A stretch of DNA of 64,000 nucleotides from Paenibacillus phoenicis (GCF_034718895.1 NZ_JAYERP010000001.1:372001-436000); one strand, 5' to 3'. Positions 51,148 to 61,875 are shown, counted from the stretch's first letter. Notes: generated by a model not told the origin, from the sequence alone. Numbers and translations are program-made.

Positions 51148-52213
51148 GTTGCGAAAAATATTTACGCTAGATAGCATTATTCTTCCGATTGTAGCCATTG
51201 TGCTTGGCTTATTGGTCGGCGCGGTGGTTATGCTGGTCGGCGGATACAATCCGTTAGTAGCTTATGGTGCCTTGGTGCAGCGGGTCGTAGGGAATCCGTA
51301 CGATTTCGGCGAAACCATCCGTCAAATCACGCCGTTGATGTTCACGGGGTTAGCGGTCGCTTTCGCCTTCCGCTCCGGGATGTTTAACATCGGTGCGGAT
51401 GGACAAGTCTTGATCGGCATGACGGTGGCGACAGCGGTATCGCTGTCCTTCAAGGGATTGCCATCGGCCATCCTGGTGCCTTTAGCAGTTATTGCCGGGG
51501 GAATTGGCGGCGGACTTTGGGCTGCCATTGCGGGATACCTGAAGGCCAAACGGGGCATCAATGAAGTTATCACCACGATCATGTTGAACTGGACGGCGCT
51601 GTATCTTTCCAACTACATCATTCGTAATTTTTACCTGCTTAAGGGCCAAAACCGTTCGGAGAACATCGATGCGTCCGCTTCGATGACGTTCTTAAACGAT
51701 GTGTTTAATAACGCACGGGTCCATTGGGGAACGGTAATTGCTTTGCTGACAGCCGTATTCTTCTTTGTGTACCTCTGGAAAACGAAGCAAGGCTATGAAA
51801 TGCGCTCCGTGGGTCTGAACCCAAATGCGGCGGAATACGCCGGGATGAACGTCGGCCGCAACATCGTGAAAGCGATGTTCATCAGCGGTGTGTTTGCGGG
51901 TCTGGCCGGCACGTTTGAGGTGCTTGGCGTGTTTCATTATCAATCGGTGTTCGCCGCGTCTCCGGGATACGGGTTTGACGGTATCGCCGTGGCGTTGCTG
52001 GGCATGAACCATCCGTTTGGCGTGGTGCTTGGTTCGATCCTGTACGGCGTATTGACGTACGGCTCGGCCGGGATGAGCTTTAGCGCCGGTGTACCGCCGG
52101 AACTGATCAAGATCGTAATCGGTTCGATCATATTCTTTATTGCCGCTCAAGGCATTGTAAGAATCGTGCTGAAGCCGTTTTACCTGAAGCGCAAGAAAGA
52201 GAAGGTGTCGTAA
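51140..52213 (+). CDS. nupP: Nucleoside ABC transporter permease (NupP-like)
   Basis: A 357-residue BPD_transp_2 permease with about ten membrane helices. The start is TTG 51140 (GGGGAGG site), inside the end of nupO, giving MDKLRKIFTLDSIILPIVAI. Family marks are FRSGMFNIGADGQVLIGMTV and the helix pair KRGINEVITTIMLNWTALYL. GYEMRSVGLNPNAAEYAGMN is the cytosolic coupling loop. It forms the channel with nupQ, which starts one base after its stop. Confidence 0.92.
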   Translation: MDKLRKIFTLDSIILPIVAIVLGLLVGAVVMLVGGYNPLVAYGALVQRVVGNPYDFGETIRQITPLMFTGLAVAFAFRSGMFNIGADGQVLIGMTVATAVSLSFKGLPSAILVPLAVIAGGIGGGLWAAIAGYLKAKRGINEVITTIMLNWTALYLSNYIIRNFYLLKGQNRSENIDASASMTFLNDVFNNARVHWGTVIALLTAVFFFVYLWKTKQGYEMRSVGLNPNAAEYAGMNVGRNIVKAMFISGVFAGLAGTFEVLGVFHYQSVFAASPGYGFDGIAVALLGMNHPFGVVLGSILYGVLTYGSAGMSFSAGVPPELIKIVIGSIIFFIAAQGIVRIVLKPFYLKRKKEKVS

Positions 52214-52214
52214 G

Positions 52215-53174
52215 ATGGACGTACTTACACTGCTTGGTCAATTGCTGAACTCCACCCTTGTCTTTTCCACGGCGTTGATATTTACGGCGCTTGGCGGTAT
52301 CTTTTCCGAGCGTTCCGGCGTCGTTAACATCGGCTTGGAGGGTTTGATGATATTCGGTGCGTTTGCGGCTGGCGTCGGGACCTACTATGCCCAAGAAGCA
52401 GGGATGGGCAGCTTCTCGCCGTGGGTTGGCGTGATTGCGGCGATGGTAGCGGGAGCGCTCGGCGCGCTGATTCATGCCATTGCTACGATTACGTTTAAAG
52501 CGGATCAGACGATCAGCGGGATCGTAATCAACTTCCTGGCAGCGGGCTTGACCGTGTACATCGTCAAATTGATTTTCGACGGAGCCGCTGAAACTCCGCT
52601 GGTTACCGTGTTCCATAAGGTTCCAATTCCGATTCTGCGCGATATCCCGATCATCGGGGAAGGCTTCTTTAACTCGTACCCAACGACGTATCTGGCGCTA
52701 ATCCTCGTCGTGGTCATTTACTTCGTGTTGTTTAAAACGCCGTTTGGACTGCGCCTGCGTTCTGTCGGCGAACATCCAAGTGCGGCGGACACGCTGGGCG
52801 TTAACGTGACCAAAATGCGTTATATCGGGGTGCTGCTCAGCGGTGTCCTCGGAGGGATCGGCGGCGCTACGATTACGCTGACGACAACCAGTACGTTTGC
52901 CCATAATACGATCTCCGGCCAAGGCTTTATTGCGATTGCGGCCATGATCTTCGGTAAATGGAACCCGCTGGGCGCCTTTGGTGCGGCGATGTTCTTTGGC
53001 TTCTCGCAGGCGATCCGCAACTACGTGCAGTTGTTCGATTGGTCGAGAAGTATTCCGCAGGAATTTATCTTTATGATCCCTTACGTGCTGACGATTATCG
53101 TCCTCGTTGGTGCGGTGGGTCGATCCTCGGCGCCGGCGGCGCTTGGTACGCCATACGATCCGGGGAAACGTTAA
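52215..53174 (+). CDS. nupQ: Nucleoside ABC transporter permease (NupQ-like)
   Basis: A 319-residue second permease of the same family. FSERSGVVNIGLEGLMIFGA is the characteristic segment. The coupling loop is GLRLRSVGEHPSAADTLGVN, and NTISGQGFIAIAAMIFGKWN is the conserved late helix. It pairs with nupP as a heterodimeric pore. Last gene of nupNOPQ; a strong terminator follows at 53189. Confidence 0.92.
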   Translation: MDVLTLLGQLLNSTLVFSTALIFTALGGIFSERSGVVNIGLEGLMIFGAFAAGVGTYYAQEAGMGSFSPWVGVIAAMVAGALGALIHAIATITFKADQTISGIVINFLAAGLTVYIVKLIFDGAAETPLVTVFHKVPIPILRDIPIIGEGFFNSYPTTYLALILVVVIYFVLFKTPFGLRLRSVGEHPSAADTLGVNVTKMRYIGVLLSGVLGGIGGATITLTTTSTFAHNTISGQGFIAIAAMIFGKWNPLGAFGAAMFFGFSQAIRNYVQLFDWSRSIPQEFIFMIPYVLTIIVLVGAVGRSSAPAALGTPYDPGKR

Positions 53175-53188
53175 GCTTCAAGTTGAAA

Positions 53189-53219
53189 GGATGCTGCCCT
53201 TGGTCAGCATCCTTTTTTT
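53189..53219 (+). terminator. Terminator of the nup operon
   Basis: GGATGCTG / CAGCATCC stem with an eight-base loop, followed by seven T residues. Confidence 0.9.
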
Positions 53220-53384
53220 GCCCTTCTGGAGTTAGAAGCCCGTTTGTCAGCGGTCAAGGCGATGGTGTATGCCAGGGTGGAGACAGGCGCATATGCTAAG
53301 GGTGTACACAAAATAGCCGAGTCAAACGGTTCGGCCAGAGCGGTTTTCACGGCTATAGGATCTAACCTGACAGGAGGAATTCGG

Positions 53385-53681
53385 ATGGGCAGAACGGTTA
53401 CGAGAAAAGAAGCCGAGAAATGGCTGGGCAAGCAGATCGCGGCTTATAAAAAAGACGGCACGGTGGTTACAGGGAAGCTGGTGAAAATTAGCGGCAATCG
53501 CTTGATCCTCCGCCAAGCTCCCGGCAAAAAAGTCAAAACCAAAGCGTTAATCCCGCTTGTATTGTTTGATCTCTTAGCGATCGGCACCGCTCCATACGCC
53601 TTTGGCGGTTATTCGTACGGGGGGTATCCGTATGGCGGAGGCGTACCGTACGGCGGTTATCCTTCCCCGTATTTCTGGTAA
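53385..53681 (+). CDS. Small Gly/Tyr-rich protein, possibly spore-coat associated
   Basis: A 98-residue protein. I start at ATG 53385 behind AGGAGG; an upstream in-frame start has no ribosome site. The N-terminal 45 residues (TRKEAEKWLGKQIAAYKKDG, TVVTGKLVKISGNRLILRQA) look like a small SH3/KOW-like beta domain. A hydrophobic stretch ALIPLVLFDLLAIG follows, and the end is a repeat of GGYSYGGYPYGGGVPYGGYP. Gly/Tyr tails of this kind occur in spore coat proteins of spore formers, so a coat role is plausible but unproved. Confidence 0.7.
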   Translation: MGRTVTRKEAEKWLGKQIAAYKKDGTVVTGKLVKISGNRLILRQAPGKKVKTKALIPLVLFDLLAIGTAPYAFGGYSYGGYPYGGGVPYGGYPSPYFW

Positions 53682-53687
53682 GCTGGC

Positions 53688-54143
53688 TTAATTGCGGCTG
53701 GGCAGTCTTTTTTCCAGCTCATAACATTGGGACAACGGGATGTAACGCTGAGTCCGATATCCCAATTTGCGGTAAAAGAGGTGGGCTCGGGTGTTATCCC
53801 GGTCCACCATTACTTTTGCCCGTTGACATCCCCGGGAGACCGCGAAGTTTTCCGCATGGGCCATTAACGTTTTGCCATGACGCTGCCGTTGGTGTTCCGT
53901 TGCCACCGCCATCATATCGATATATAACAGGTCGCCGTAAATAAGAAAATGGATGAAAGCGACGGGATCCGCTTCGTAGGTTGGTGACGCAATCAGCGAT
54001 ACGCCGCGTGACAGCCGCACTGGGAGATCCTTAAAGACCGCTTCAATATCCTGAGGAGGCATATGGGTGAAGGGGACAAGCTCCCTGCGGATGAGATCGT
54101 AGATGACGGGATCGTCCTGTTTCGGCCTTCTGTAACGAATCAT
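53688..54143 (-). CDS. GNAT-family N-acetyltransferase
   Basis: A 151-residue acetyltransferase. MIRYRRPKQDDPVIYDLIRR is the start, the acetyl-CoA loop appears as VATEHQRQRHGKTLMAHAE (motif A, RxxGxG-like HQRQRHGK), and DRDNTRAHLFYRKLGYR is motif B. ATG 54143 with AGGAGGAG is preferred over a longer frame. The substrate is not evident. Convergent with the Gly/Tyr-rich gene, with six bases between stops. Confidence 0.85.
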   Translation of the reverse strand: MIRYRRPKQDDPVIYDLIRRELVPFTHMPPQDIEAVFKDLPVRLSRGVSLIASPTYEADPVAFIHFLIYGDLLYIDMMAVATEHQRQRHGKTLMAHAENFAVSRGCQRAKVMVDRDNTRAHLFYRKLGYRTQRYIPLSQCYELEKRLPSRN

Positions 54144-54247
54144 ACGCGAATCTCCTCCTAACCGTGCATAAGATTGGGCGCTATCTTTTATCATATGAGG
54201 GAGAGGAGGGAAAGGGTTCCTGTTGGAAACTTTAATTGTTTAGGGTA

Positions 54248-54277
54248 TTGACGTGCGGTGTCATCTAATCATATAAT
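54248..54277 (+). promoter_or_regulatory. Promoter of the ilv-leu T-box operon
   Basis: TTGACG (54248-54253), 18 bp, TATAAT (54272-54277). Confidence 0.8.
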
Positions 54278-54289
54278 GTTCCTAAACAT

Positions 54290-54640
54290 TTGAAGCATAT
54301 CTTGCAAACGGCAATGATGAGGACGAAGCTTTAAGGGCTCTTTGCTCAGAGAGTGGATGGATTTGCTGAGACCACCACCAAAATCCCTTAACTGCGAGCT
54401 CACCTCGGAGCTGTTTCCCTGAAAAGCTGCAAGCCATCCGCGGTGGAGCTTGCGACAAAGGCTTAGTAGGGGGAATCGTCTGGTCCGCGTTATGGACCAC
54501 GAGTAAGGCAGCTTAGGCTTTTACTCGTCAAGGCTTGGCACTGCGAGGTGCTGGGTAAAAATGGGTGGTACCACGGAGGATTAAACCTTTCGTCCCTCGG
54601 AGCAGGAAACTGTTCCGGCGGACGGAAGGTTTTTTTAGTT
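54290..54640 (+). promoter_or_regulatory. T-box leader with Leu (CUC) specifier and terminator
   Basis: A classical T-box. Stem I carries GATGAGGACGAAG and AGAGAGTGGATGG. The specifier loop reads GAG-CTC-ACCTCGGAG, so the codon is CTC at 54399-54401 (leucine). The T-box core GGGTGGTACCACG is at 54563-54575. The terminator pairs AACCTTTCGTCC with GGACGGAAGGTT followed by TTTTT (54583-54637). Uncharged tRNA-Leu should stabilise the antiterminator and switch on ilvB and the genes behind it. Confidence 0.95.
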
Positions 54641-54698
54641 TAATAAGAGTTTCAAAAATTGACTTTTAAAAAACAACCTATGAAAAGGAGGATGACTG

Positions 54699-56444
54699 AT
54701 GAGCGCGCAAATTCCAGAAGTGCGGTCTACAGAACAATTACGAGAGAAATGGATGAAACCGGAAGTCATTTCGGGTTCCGAAATCCTGCTTCGCAGCTTG
54801 CTTTTGGAAGGTGTCGAATGCGTCTTTGGTTATCCGGGCGGAGCGGTGTTGTATATTTACGATGCGCTGTACGGATTTAAAGACTTCCATCACCTGCTAA
54901 CGCGACATGAGCAGGGCGCCATCCATGCGGCAGACGGGTACGCTCGGGCTACCGGCAAAGTCGGCGTATGTATCGCCACCTCCGGTCCGGGAGCAACCAA
55001 CACGGTGACGGGGATCGCCACTGCGTTTATGGATTCAGTTCCGCTGGTTGTGATTACGGGGAACGTCGTTTCCAGCCTGATCGGTACGGATGCGTTCCAA
55101 GAAGCAGATATTACCGGCATTACGATGCCGATTACGAAACACAGCTATCTGGTTCGGCGCGTAGAGGATTTGCCGCGAATTATTCACGAAGCATTCCATA
55201 TCGCGAACACGGGACGCAAAGGACCGGTTCTGATCGACATTCCGAAGGACGTATCCGCAAACAAAACGTTGTTCGAGCCCGTCCAAACCATCAACCTGCG
55301 CGGTTACAACCCGACGGTGGTGCCAAACCGCTTGCAGCTGGATAAATTGGCTGCGGCGATCCAGGAGGCTGAACGTCCGGTGATTATTGCCGGGGGCGGC
55401 GTCGTATACTCCGGCGGACATGAACAGCTGTTCGAATTCGTTAATAAGACGCAAATTCCGATTACAACGACTTTACTTGGCTTGGGTGCTTTCCCGAGCG
55501 GCCACGAGCTGTGGATGGGAATGCCGGGAATGCACGGCACGTATACGGCCAACCAGTCGATTCAACAATCCGATTTGCTGATCAACATCGGGGCGCGGTT
55601 TGACGATCGGGTGACCGGTAAGCTGGACGGATTTGCCCCGCATGCCAAAGTGGTGCATATCGACATCGACCCAGCGGAAATCGGCAAGAACGTTTATGCG
55701 GACATTCCGATCGTGGGAGACGTCAAAACGGTGCTGGAAATGCTGAATCCACTCGTATCCCGGGCGGACAAAGCGGATGCTTGGAGAGCACAAATCCAAC
55801 GCATGAAAATCGAGAAGCCGCTGAAGTATAAGGACTCGGATACGGTGCTGAAGCCGCAGTGGGTCATCGAGATGCTGAACGAAACGACAGGCGGCGATGC
55901 GATCATCACGACCGACGTAGGTCAGCATCAAATGTGGACGGCCCAGTACTACAAATTTAATCAGCCTCGCTCCTGGATCACTTCGGGCGGCCTCGGAACT
56001 ATGGGATTTGGCTTCCCTGCCGCTATTGGTGCACAAATGGGACATCCCGATCGGCTGGTGATCTCGATCAACGGTGACGGCGGCATGCAGATGTGTGCTC
56101 AGGAGCTGGCGATCTGCGCGATCAACAACATTCCGGTCAAAGTCGTGGTTATCAATAACCAGGTACTCGGCATGGTTCGCCAATGGCAGGAATTAATTTA
56201 TAACAACCGCTACAGCCATATCAATCTCGAGGGAAGTCCGGATTTCGTCAAACTGGCGGAAGCTTACGGCGTCAAGGGCCTGCGGGCAACCAACAAAGAA
56301 GAAGCCAGACGCGTATGGCAGGAAGCGCTCGACACGCCGGGACCGGTACTGGTGGAATTCGTGGTCAGCAAAGAGGAAAATGTATATCCGATGGTTACCC
56401 AAGGCTCCACCATTGATCAAATGTTGATGGGGGACAGTGAATGA
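54699..56444 (+). CDS. ilvB: Acetolactate synthase, large catalytic subunit
   Basis: A 581-residue thiamine-diphosphate enzyme condensing pyruvate with pyruvate or 2-oxobutyrate, the first common step to Val, Leu and Ile. The catalytic Glu lies in TRHEQGAIHAADGYARATGK, and the FAD/quinone-oxidase-like middle domain contains ARFDDRVTGKLDGFAP. The ThDP-Mg motif is NGDGGMQMCAQELA to VVINNQVLGMVRQWQE. The N-terminus is about 15 residues longer than typical before SGSEILLRSLLLEGVECVFG. AGGAGG site. Regulated by the Leu T-box; overlaps ilvN by 4 bp. Confidence 0.96.
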   Translation: MSAQIPEVRSTEQLREKWMKPEVISGSEILLRSLLLEGVECVFGYPGGAVLYIYDALYGFKDFHHLLTRHEQGAIHAADGYARATGKVGVCIATSGPGATNTVTGIATAFMDSVPLVVITGNVVSSLIGTDAFQEADITGITMPITKHSYLVRRVEDLPRIIHEAFHIANTGRKGPVLIDIPKDVSANKTLFEPVQTINLRGYNPTVVPNRLQLDKLAAAIQEAERPVIIAGGGVVYSGGHEQLFEFVNKTQIPITTTLLGLGAFPSGHELWMGMPGMHGTYTANQSIQQSDLLINIGARFDDRVTGKLDGFAPHAKVVHIDIDPAEIGKNVYADIPIVGDVKTVLEMLNPLVSRADKADAWRAQIQRMKIEKPLKYKDSDTVLKPQWVIEMLNETTGGDAIITTDVGQHQMWTAQYYKFNQPRSWITSGGLGTMGFGFPAAIGAQMGHPDRLVISINGDGGMQMCAQELAICAINNIPVKVVVINNQVLGMVRQWQELIYNNRYSHINLEGSPDFVKLAEAYGVKGLRATNKEEARRVWQEALDTPGPVLVEFVVSKEENVYPMVTQGSTIDQMLMGDSE

Positions 56445-56929
56445 TGATGAAAAGCCATGCGATCTCTGTTTTAGTGAACGACCAGCCAGGTGTTCTGCAG
56501 CGTGTTGCCGGCCTTTTCGGACGGCGCGGTTTTAATATCGAGAGCATTACCGTAGGGCAATCCGAGGAAGCAGGCTTGTCCCGGATGATCATCGTCACGC
56601 AAGGGGACGACAAAACGCTGGAGCAAATTGAGAAGCAGCTCTACAAACTGATCGACGTGATCAAAGTTGTGAATCTCAGCTCCAGACCGATGGTGGCGCG
56701 CGAGCTCGCTTTGATCAAGGTTAAAGCGGAGCCGGCGGAGCGCCCGGAAATTATGGGCGTTGTCGAAACGTTCCGCGCCGCAGTCGTCGATATCGGGACG
56801 CACAGCATGATCGTCCAAGTAGTGGGCGATACCGAGAAAATCGATGCAATGATTGAATTGCTCCGTCCATACGGGATCCGGGAGCTGTCGCGCACCGGCG
56901 TGACCGCCATGATCCGGGGGAACGCGTAA
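56441..56929 (+). CDS. ilvN: Acetolactate synthase, small regulatory subunit
   Basis: A 162-residue subunit that activates IlvB and confers valine feedback inhibition. The ACT domain is residues 4-75 (HAISVLVNDQPGVLQRVAGL, FGRRGFNIESITVG), and a C-terminal domain follows (RELALIKVKAEPAERPEIMG). The Gly-Asn-type valine site GVLQRVAGLFGRRG is present. Three ATG codons in tandem (56441-56449) make the exact start uncertain; the overlap with ilvB implies coupled translation. Confidence 0.95.
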   Translation: MMMKSHAISVLVNDQPGVLQRVAGLFGRRGFNIESITVGQSEEAGLSRMIIVTQGDDKTLEQIEKQLYKLIDVIKVVNLSSRPMVARELALIKVKAEPAERPEIMGVVETFRAAVVDIGTHSMIVQVVGDTEKIDAMIELLRPYGIRELSRTGVTAMIRGNA

Positions 56930-57171
56930 AACGTAAACAAGGCTTCACCAAAGCTCATTGACACTACAGTAGAATTGCCGCCGCGCGCGGCTTCACCTCT
57001 CCGCTCGCTGCCGAGCGGGTGTTTGAGGGGATCGATCAAGCCAAGAGTTCACTTTACCGCTTCAAGGCGTCGGTCCGTTGAAATACCCGCTCGTTACAGG
57101 CGGAGGAAACCATATTATACTAATTATCAAGGGCACAGCTTGACTGTCCCGCAAATCTTAGGAGGGCATAA

Positions 57172-58167
<996 letters not shown>

Positions 58168-58278
58168 GCGGTATACCGCTCCTATTGTAAAACGTAAGAT
58201 AAGTATTAACCTGAATATCCAATGCGGCCGTGCCTAATGCGTGAGCCGCATTGGAGCTTTTCGGAGGAGGTGCATGGC

Positions 58279-59811
58279 ATGCGCAAAATCTACATTTTTG
58301 ATACGACGCTTCGGGATGGGGAGCAGTCTCCCGGAGTCAACCTGAATACTCGCGAAAAGCTGGAGATCGCCTATCAGCTGGAGAAGCTGGGAGTCGACCG
58401 GATTGAAGCGGGCTTCCCTGCAGCTTCGCCCGGGGATTTGGCCGCCGTGAACGCCGTGGCGCGTGCGGTTAAGAAGTCGACGGTGATCGGTTTGTCGCGT
58501 TCGCGCACCCAGGATATCGATGCGGTCCGCGAAGCGCTGCAAGGAGCGGAAGACCCTTGCATTCACTTGTTCCTGGCCACCAGTCCGATCCACCGGCAAT
58601 ATAAGCTGAAGATGAGCAAAGAACAAGTACTGGAAACCGCGCAGGCGGCACTTCGTTATGCGAGCAAGTACTTTTCCAAGATCGAATTCTCCTGCGAGGA
58701 TGCCGGCCGGACTGAATTGGATTTCCTCTGCGAGATGACGGCGATGGCTATCCGCGAAGGCGCATCGGTGGTGAATATCCCAGATACGGTAGGGTATTTG
58801 TATCCGGAAGAATACGGCAACATCTTCCGTACGCTGAAGGAGAAGGTGCCTGGGATCGAGAAAATCCAGCTGAGCGCCCATTGCCATGACGATTTGGGCC
58901 TGGCGACGGCGAACTCGCTGGCGGCCATTTTGGGCGGCGCAGACCAAATCGAAGGAACGATCAACGGGATCGGGGAGCGGGCCGGCAACACCGCGCTGGA
59001 GGAAGTGGCGATGGCGCTGGAAACCCGGTTTGATTTCTTCGGAGCCAAGACCACGCTTGAACTGTCGGAAATCGCCCGTACGAGCCGGCTCGTCAGCCGC
59101 TTGACCGGGATGGTTGTGCCGGGCAACAAGGCGATTGTGGGCGCAAATGCGTTTGCCCATGAATCCGGCATCCACCAGGACGGCATGCTGAAGGAGAAAA
59201 CCACTTACGAAATCATGTCGCCGGAGACGATTGGGCTCAAGGAGAGCAAGTTAGTGCTGGGCAAGCATTCCGGCCGCCACGCTTTCCGCGAGAAGCTGGT
59301 CGATATGGGGTATACCTTGGACGACGAGCGGTTAAATGAAGCTTTCGCCAAATTCAAGGCGCTCGCCGATAAGAAGAAGGAAATCACCGACGAAGACCTG
59401 CTGGCGATCGTTGAGGAGAAGCTGGTCGATACGCCGGAGGAATTCCGTCTCGAGACGATCTTTGTTTCTTACGGCAACGAGGCAACGCCTGCAGCGAAGG
59501 TGCGGCTGGTCACCCTTGGCGGCGACATCATCGAGAAGGAAGCCGAAGGCAACGGTTCGGTTGATGCGATTTATAACGCCATCGACCTGGCTTCCGGCGA
59601 GGAAGTCAAGCTGGCGGACTACTCGATCAAATCGGTTAGCCAAGGCAAAGACGCCCAGGGTGAAGTGCATGTCGTGCTGACGCAAAACGGCATCTCCGTA
59701 CAGGGCCGCGGCATTAGCACCGACATTTTGGAAGCGAGCGCCCGCGCTTATGTCGATGCTATTAACCGGTTGATTGAGAAGAGAAAAACCCACTCTACGA
59801 TTCAGGCGTAA
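58279..59811 (+). CDS. leuA: 2-isopropylmalate synthase
   Basis: A 510-residue DRE-TIM enzyme committing carbon to leucine. FDTTLRDGEQSPGVNLNTRE is the N-terminal signature, and HCHDDLGLATANSLAAI (motif 2 with metal His) and INGIGERAGNTALEEVAMAL are intact. The leucine-sensing LeuA dimer domain extends from about residue 390 (FVSYGNEATPAAKVRLVTLG). ATG 58279 with GGAGGAGGTG is chosen; a longer frame lacks a site. It follows ilvC by 111 bp in which ATGCGGC and GCCGCAT form a hairpin near 58222-58252. Confidence 0.96.
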   Translation: MRKIYIFDTTLRDGEQSPGVNLNTREKLEIAYQLEKLGVDRIEAGFPAASPGDLAAVNAVARAVKKSTVIGLSRSRTQDIDAVREALQGAEDPCIHLFLATSPIHRQYKLKMSKEQVLETAQAALRYASKYFSKIEFSCEDAGRTELDFLCEMTAMAIREGASVVNIPDTVGYLYPEEYGNIFRTLKEKVPGIEKIQLSAHCHDDLGLATANSLAAILGGADQIEGTINGIGERAGNTALEEVAMALETRFDFFGAKTTLELSEIARTSRLVSRLTGMVVPGNKAIVGANAFAHESGIHQDGMLKEKTTYEIMSPETIGLKESKLVLGKHSGRHAFREKLVDMGYTLDDERLNEAFAKFKALADKKKEITDEDLLAIVEEKLVDTPEEFRLETIFVSYGNEATPAAKVRLVTLGGDIIEKEAEGNGSVDAIYNAIDLASGEEVKLADYSIKSVSQGKDAQGEVHVVLTQNGISVQGRGISTDILEASARAYVDAINRLIEKRKTHSTIQA

Positions 59812-59832
59812 CTCCTACGTGGATGTGCGGTT

Positions 59833-59874
59833 ACAGCGGAGCTGATTCATTCAGCTTCGCTGTTTTTATTTTTG
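59833..59874 (+). terminator. Terminator between leuA and leuB
   Basis: ACAGCGgAGCTGA pairs with TCAGCTtcGCTGT around TTCAT and is followed by TTTTATTTTT. It would end or thin the ilv-leu transcript before leuB. Confidence 0.8.
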
Positions 59875-59980
59875 CTTATAGTTAAAACCTATGACCTTAA
59901 TAGATTCTATATCTTTGTTTATCCTAACCCGGTGTGTTACAACTGAAGAAGAGGATGTTCACGAAAGGGAGCTGGAAGCA

Positions 59981-61060
59981 ATGGCAGAAGTCAAGAAAAT
60001 CGCGGTCATCGCGGGCGACGGCATCGGGCCGGAAGTGGTGGCCGAAGCGGAGAAAGTGTTGAAACGGACAGAGGAACTGTTCGGATACCGATTTGAAACG
60101 GAGCATGCGTTGTTCGGTGGGATCGCCATCGACGAGAAAGGGACGCCGCTGCCGCAGGAAACGTTGGAGATTTGCCAAAAGGCTGACGCTGTTCTGCTCG
60201 GGGCCGTAGGCGGTCCAAAATGGGACAACAATCCGAAGGAGCTGCGCCCGGAAACCGGTTTGCTCGGCATTCGTAAAGCGCTGGGCTTGTTCTCGAACCT
60301 GCGTCCGGCAGTTGTGTTCGACTGTCTGAAGGACGCTTCGACGCTTAAACCGGAAATACTTGAAGGAACGGACCTTATCGTTGTACGTGAGTTGACCGGA
60401 GGCATTTATTTCGGCGAAAAATACCGCCGCGATACAGAGCATGGTCAAGAAGCAGTGGATACGTGTGCGTATAACGTGAACGAAGTGGAGCGGATCGTTC
60501 GCCAAGCGTTTGAGATTGCACAGAAGCGCCGGAAGAAGCTGGCTTCCGTGGATAAGGCAAACGTGCTGGAAACGTCGCGGTTGTGGCGTGAAGTCGTGAA
60601 CCGTATCGCGCCGGAATATCCGGACGTTGAGCTGGAGCATGTCTTGGTGGATAACTGCGCGATGCAGCTGCTGCGCCGTCCTGCCAGCTTCGATGTGATC
60701 GTAACGGAAAATATGTTCGGCGACATTCTGAGTGACGAAGCGGCCATGTTGACCGGCTCGATTGGCATGTTGTCCTCCGCTTCCTTGGGCGAAGGCAGCT
60801 TTGGGCTGTATGAGCCCGTGCACGGTTCGGCGCCGGACATCGCAGGCCAGAACCTGGCGAACCCGATTGCGACGATCTTGTCCGTTGCGCTGATGTTCCG
60901 CTTAACCTTTGGCTATGCTGATGCAGCCGACGCGATCGAAGCCGCTGTAACCGACGTGCTGAATGCCGGACATCGTACCGGCGACATTGCCGTTGACAAG
61001 AGCAAAGCGATTGGTACAAAGGAAATGGGCGATCTGATCGTAGCTGCGATGAAGAAATAA
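59981..61060 (+). CDS. leuB: 3-isopropylmalate dehydrogenase
   Basis: A 359-residue NAD-dependent beta-decarboxylating dehydrogenase of leucine synthesis. [20 protein letters not shown] is the start of the fold, [20 protein letters not shown] the substrate loop, and [20 protein letters not shown] the metal/NAD signature. ATG 59981 is used because AAAGGGAG precedes it; an in-frame start at 59891 is less likely. A terminator before it suggests partly separate expression. leuC and leuD do not follow, unlike in many Firmicutes, so they must lie elsewhere. Confidence 0.96.
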   Translation: MAEVKKIAVIAGDGIGPEVVAEAEKVLKRTEELFGYRFETEHALFGGIAIDEKGTPLPQETLEICQKADAVLLGAVGGPKWDNNPKELRPETGLLGIRKALGLFSNLRPAVVFDCLKDASTLKPEILEGTDLIVVRELTGGIYFGEKYRRDTEHGQEAVDTCAYNVNEVERIVRQAFEIAQKRRKKLASVDKANVLETSRLWREVVNRIAPEYPDVELEHVLVDNCAMQLLRRPASFDVIVTENMFGDILSDEAAMLTGSIGMLSSASLGEGSFGLYEPVHGSAPDIAGQNLANPIATILSVALMFRLTFGYADAADAIEAAVTDVLNAGHRTGDIAVDKSKAIGTKEMGDLIVAAMKK

Positions 61061-61135
61061 ATCAATCTGCATGGGGCCGTTTGATTGACTTTGGAAATGG
61101 CCGATGTTACCATGTGGGAAGAAATAAGAAGAAGG

Positions 61136-61173
61136 ACCCCCTGTTTGAGCCTGGCTCAAATCGGGGGTTTTTT
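61136..61173 (+). terminator. Terminator of leuB
   Basis: ACCCCC-tg-TTTGAGC pairs with GCTCAAA-tc-GGGGGT, followed by TTTTTT. Confidence 0.9.
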
Positions 61174-61335
61174 GCCCAGAAGCTTTCTCTGGCGAAGGAT
61201 TGGCCAAACTCCCAGGATTTACAATCCATACGCAGGAATTTGAAGCAAGCTTCACGAATAAATTATATGAAAATCCCGGCTTCAGGGAGAGCCAGGAAGA
61301 GGAAATGAACCAAACGCGGGAAGGGGTGAAGGGGA

Positions 61336-61746
61336 ATGAGCTTTTGCTGCGGAGCCAGCATGCTGGGGACAAAGGGCACCTTAAAGCATTATCGCACGCA
61401 GGTACATAATGTGCCCCTGTTATTTTGCCCGGTGTGCCACCGGGTTGAGGTTCATTATAAAGTGGAGAACGAATACGAAATTCTGGCCGAATACGCGCAT
61501 GGTGACGGAGTGGCGGAGATTGATTTTCAGGATTTTGTGATGGAGGACGATGACTCCATTTTCGGAAATTGCGTAAATCGGGAAGATGAAGATCCCTTGG
61601 CCATTGTGCAGAGCCAAATCGATATTTCGCTGGACCTCATGTCTGTTGCCAAACAAATCGGCGACGAGAAATGGACGGAGGAGCTAAAGAAAAGGCTGGC
61701 GGTCATGAGCCGTCGCCGGGCCCGGCTGCTACACAACAATCGTTAA
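61336..61746 (+). CDS. Small Cys-containing hypothetical protein
   Basis: A 136-residue cytosolic protein starting MSFCCGASMLGTKGTLKHYR. It has a zinc-knuckle-like pair, LLFCPVCHRVEVHY, a middle acidic stretch (DFQDFVMEDDDSIFGNC) and a basic helical end (KKRLAVMSRRRARLLHNN). The CPVCH motif resembles YgiT-type zinc fingers. No homologue with known function comes to mind. The site before the ATG is GAAGGGG. The preceding 275 bp hold the leuB terminator and no other gene I can support. Confidence 0.65.
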   Translation: MSFCCGASMLGTKGTLKHYRTQVHNVPLLFCPVCHRVEVHYKVENEYEILAEYAHGDGVAEIDFQDFVMEDDDSIFGNCVNREDEDPLAIVQSQIDISLDLMSVAKQIGDEKWTEELKKRLAVMSRRRARLLHNNR

Positions 61747-61753
61747 ATCCTAG

Positions 61754-61791
61754 AAATAGTCTTCCGGAAGGGAGACTATTTGCATTTTTTT
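61754..61791 (+). terminator. Terminator after the small Cys protein
   Basis: AAATAGTCT pairs with AGACTATTT, followed by GCATTTTTTT. Confidence 0.8.
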
Positions 61792-61845
61792 AGGACTATG
61801 GTAGTCGTTTTGCGTTGATCCCACTTTTTTCGACAGTTTCTCTGA

Positions 61846-61875
61846 TTGACGGTATTTGGAAAACTTGACTATGAT
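61846..61875 (+). promoter_or_regulatory. Candidate promoter of the sensor kinase gene
   Basis: TTGACG (61846-61851), 18 bp, TATGAT (61870-61875), giving a leader of about 190 nt. The gap 61792-62068 otherwise shows no gene or recognised RNA. Confidence 0.4.

Noticed and set aside
56938..57170. Attenuator between ilvN and ilvC
   Set aside because: A GC-rich hairpin near 57000 is present, but no T-tract follows, so I did not call it a terminator.
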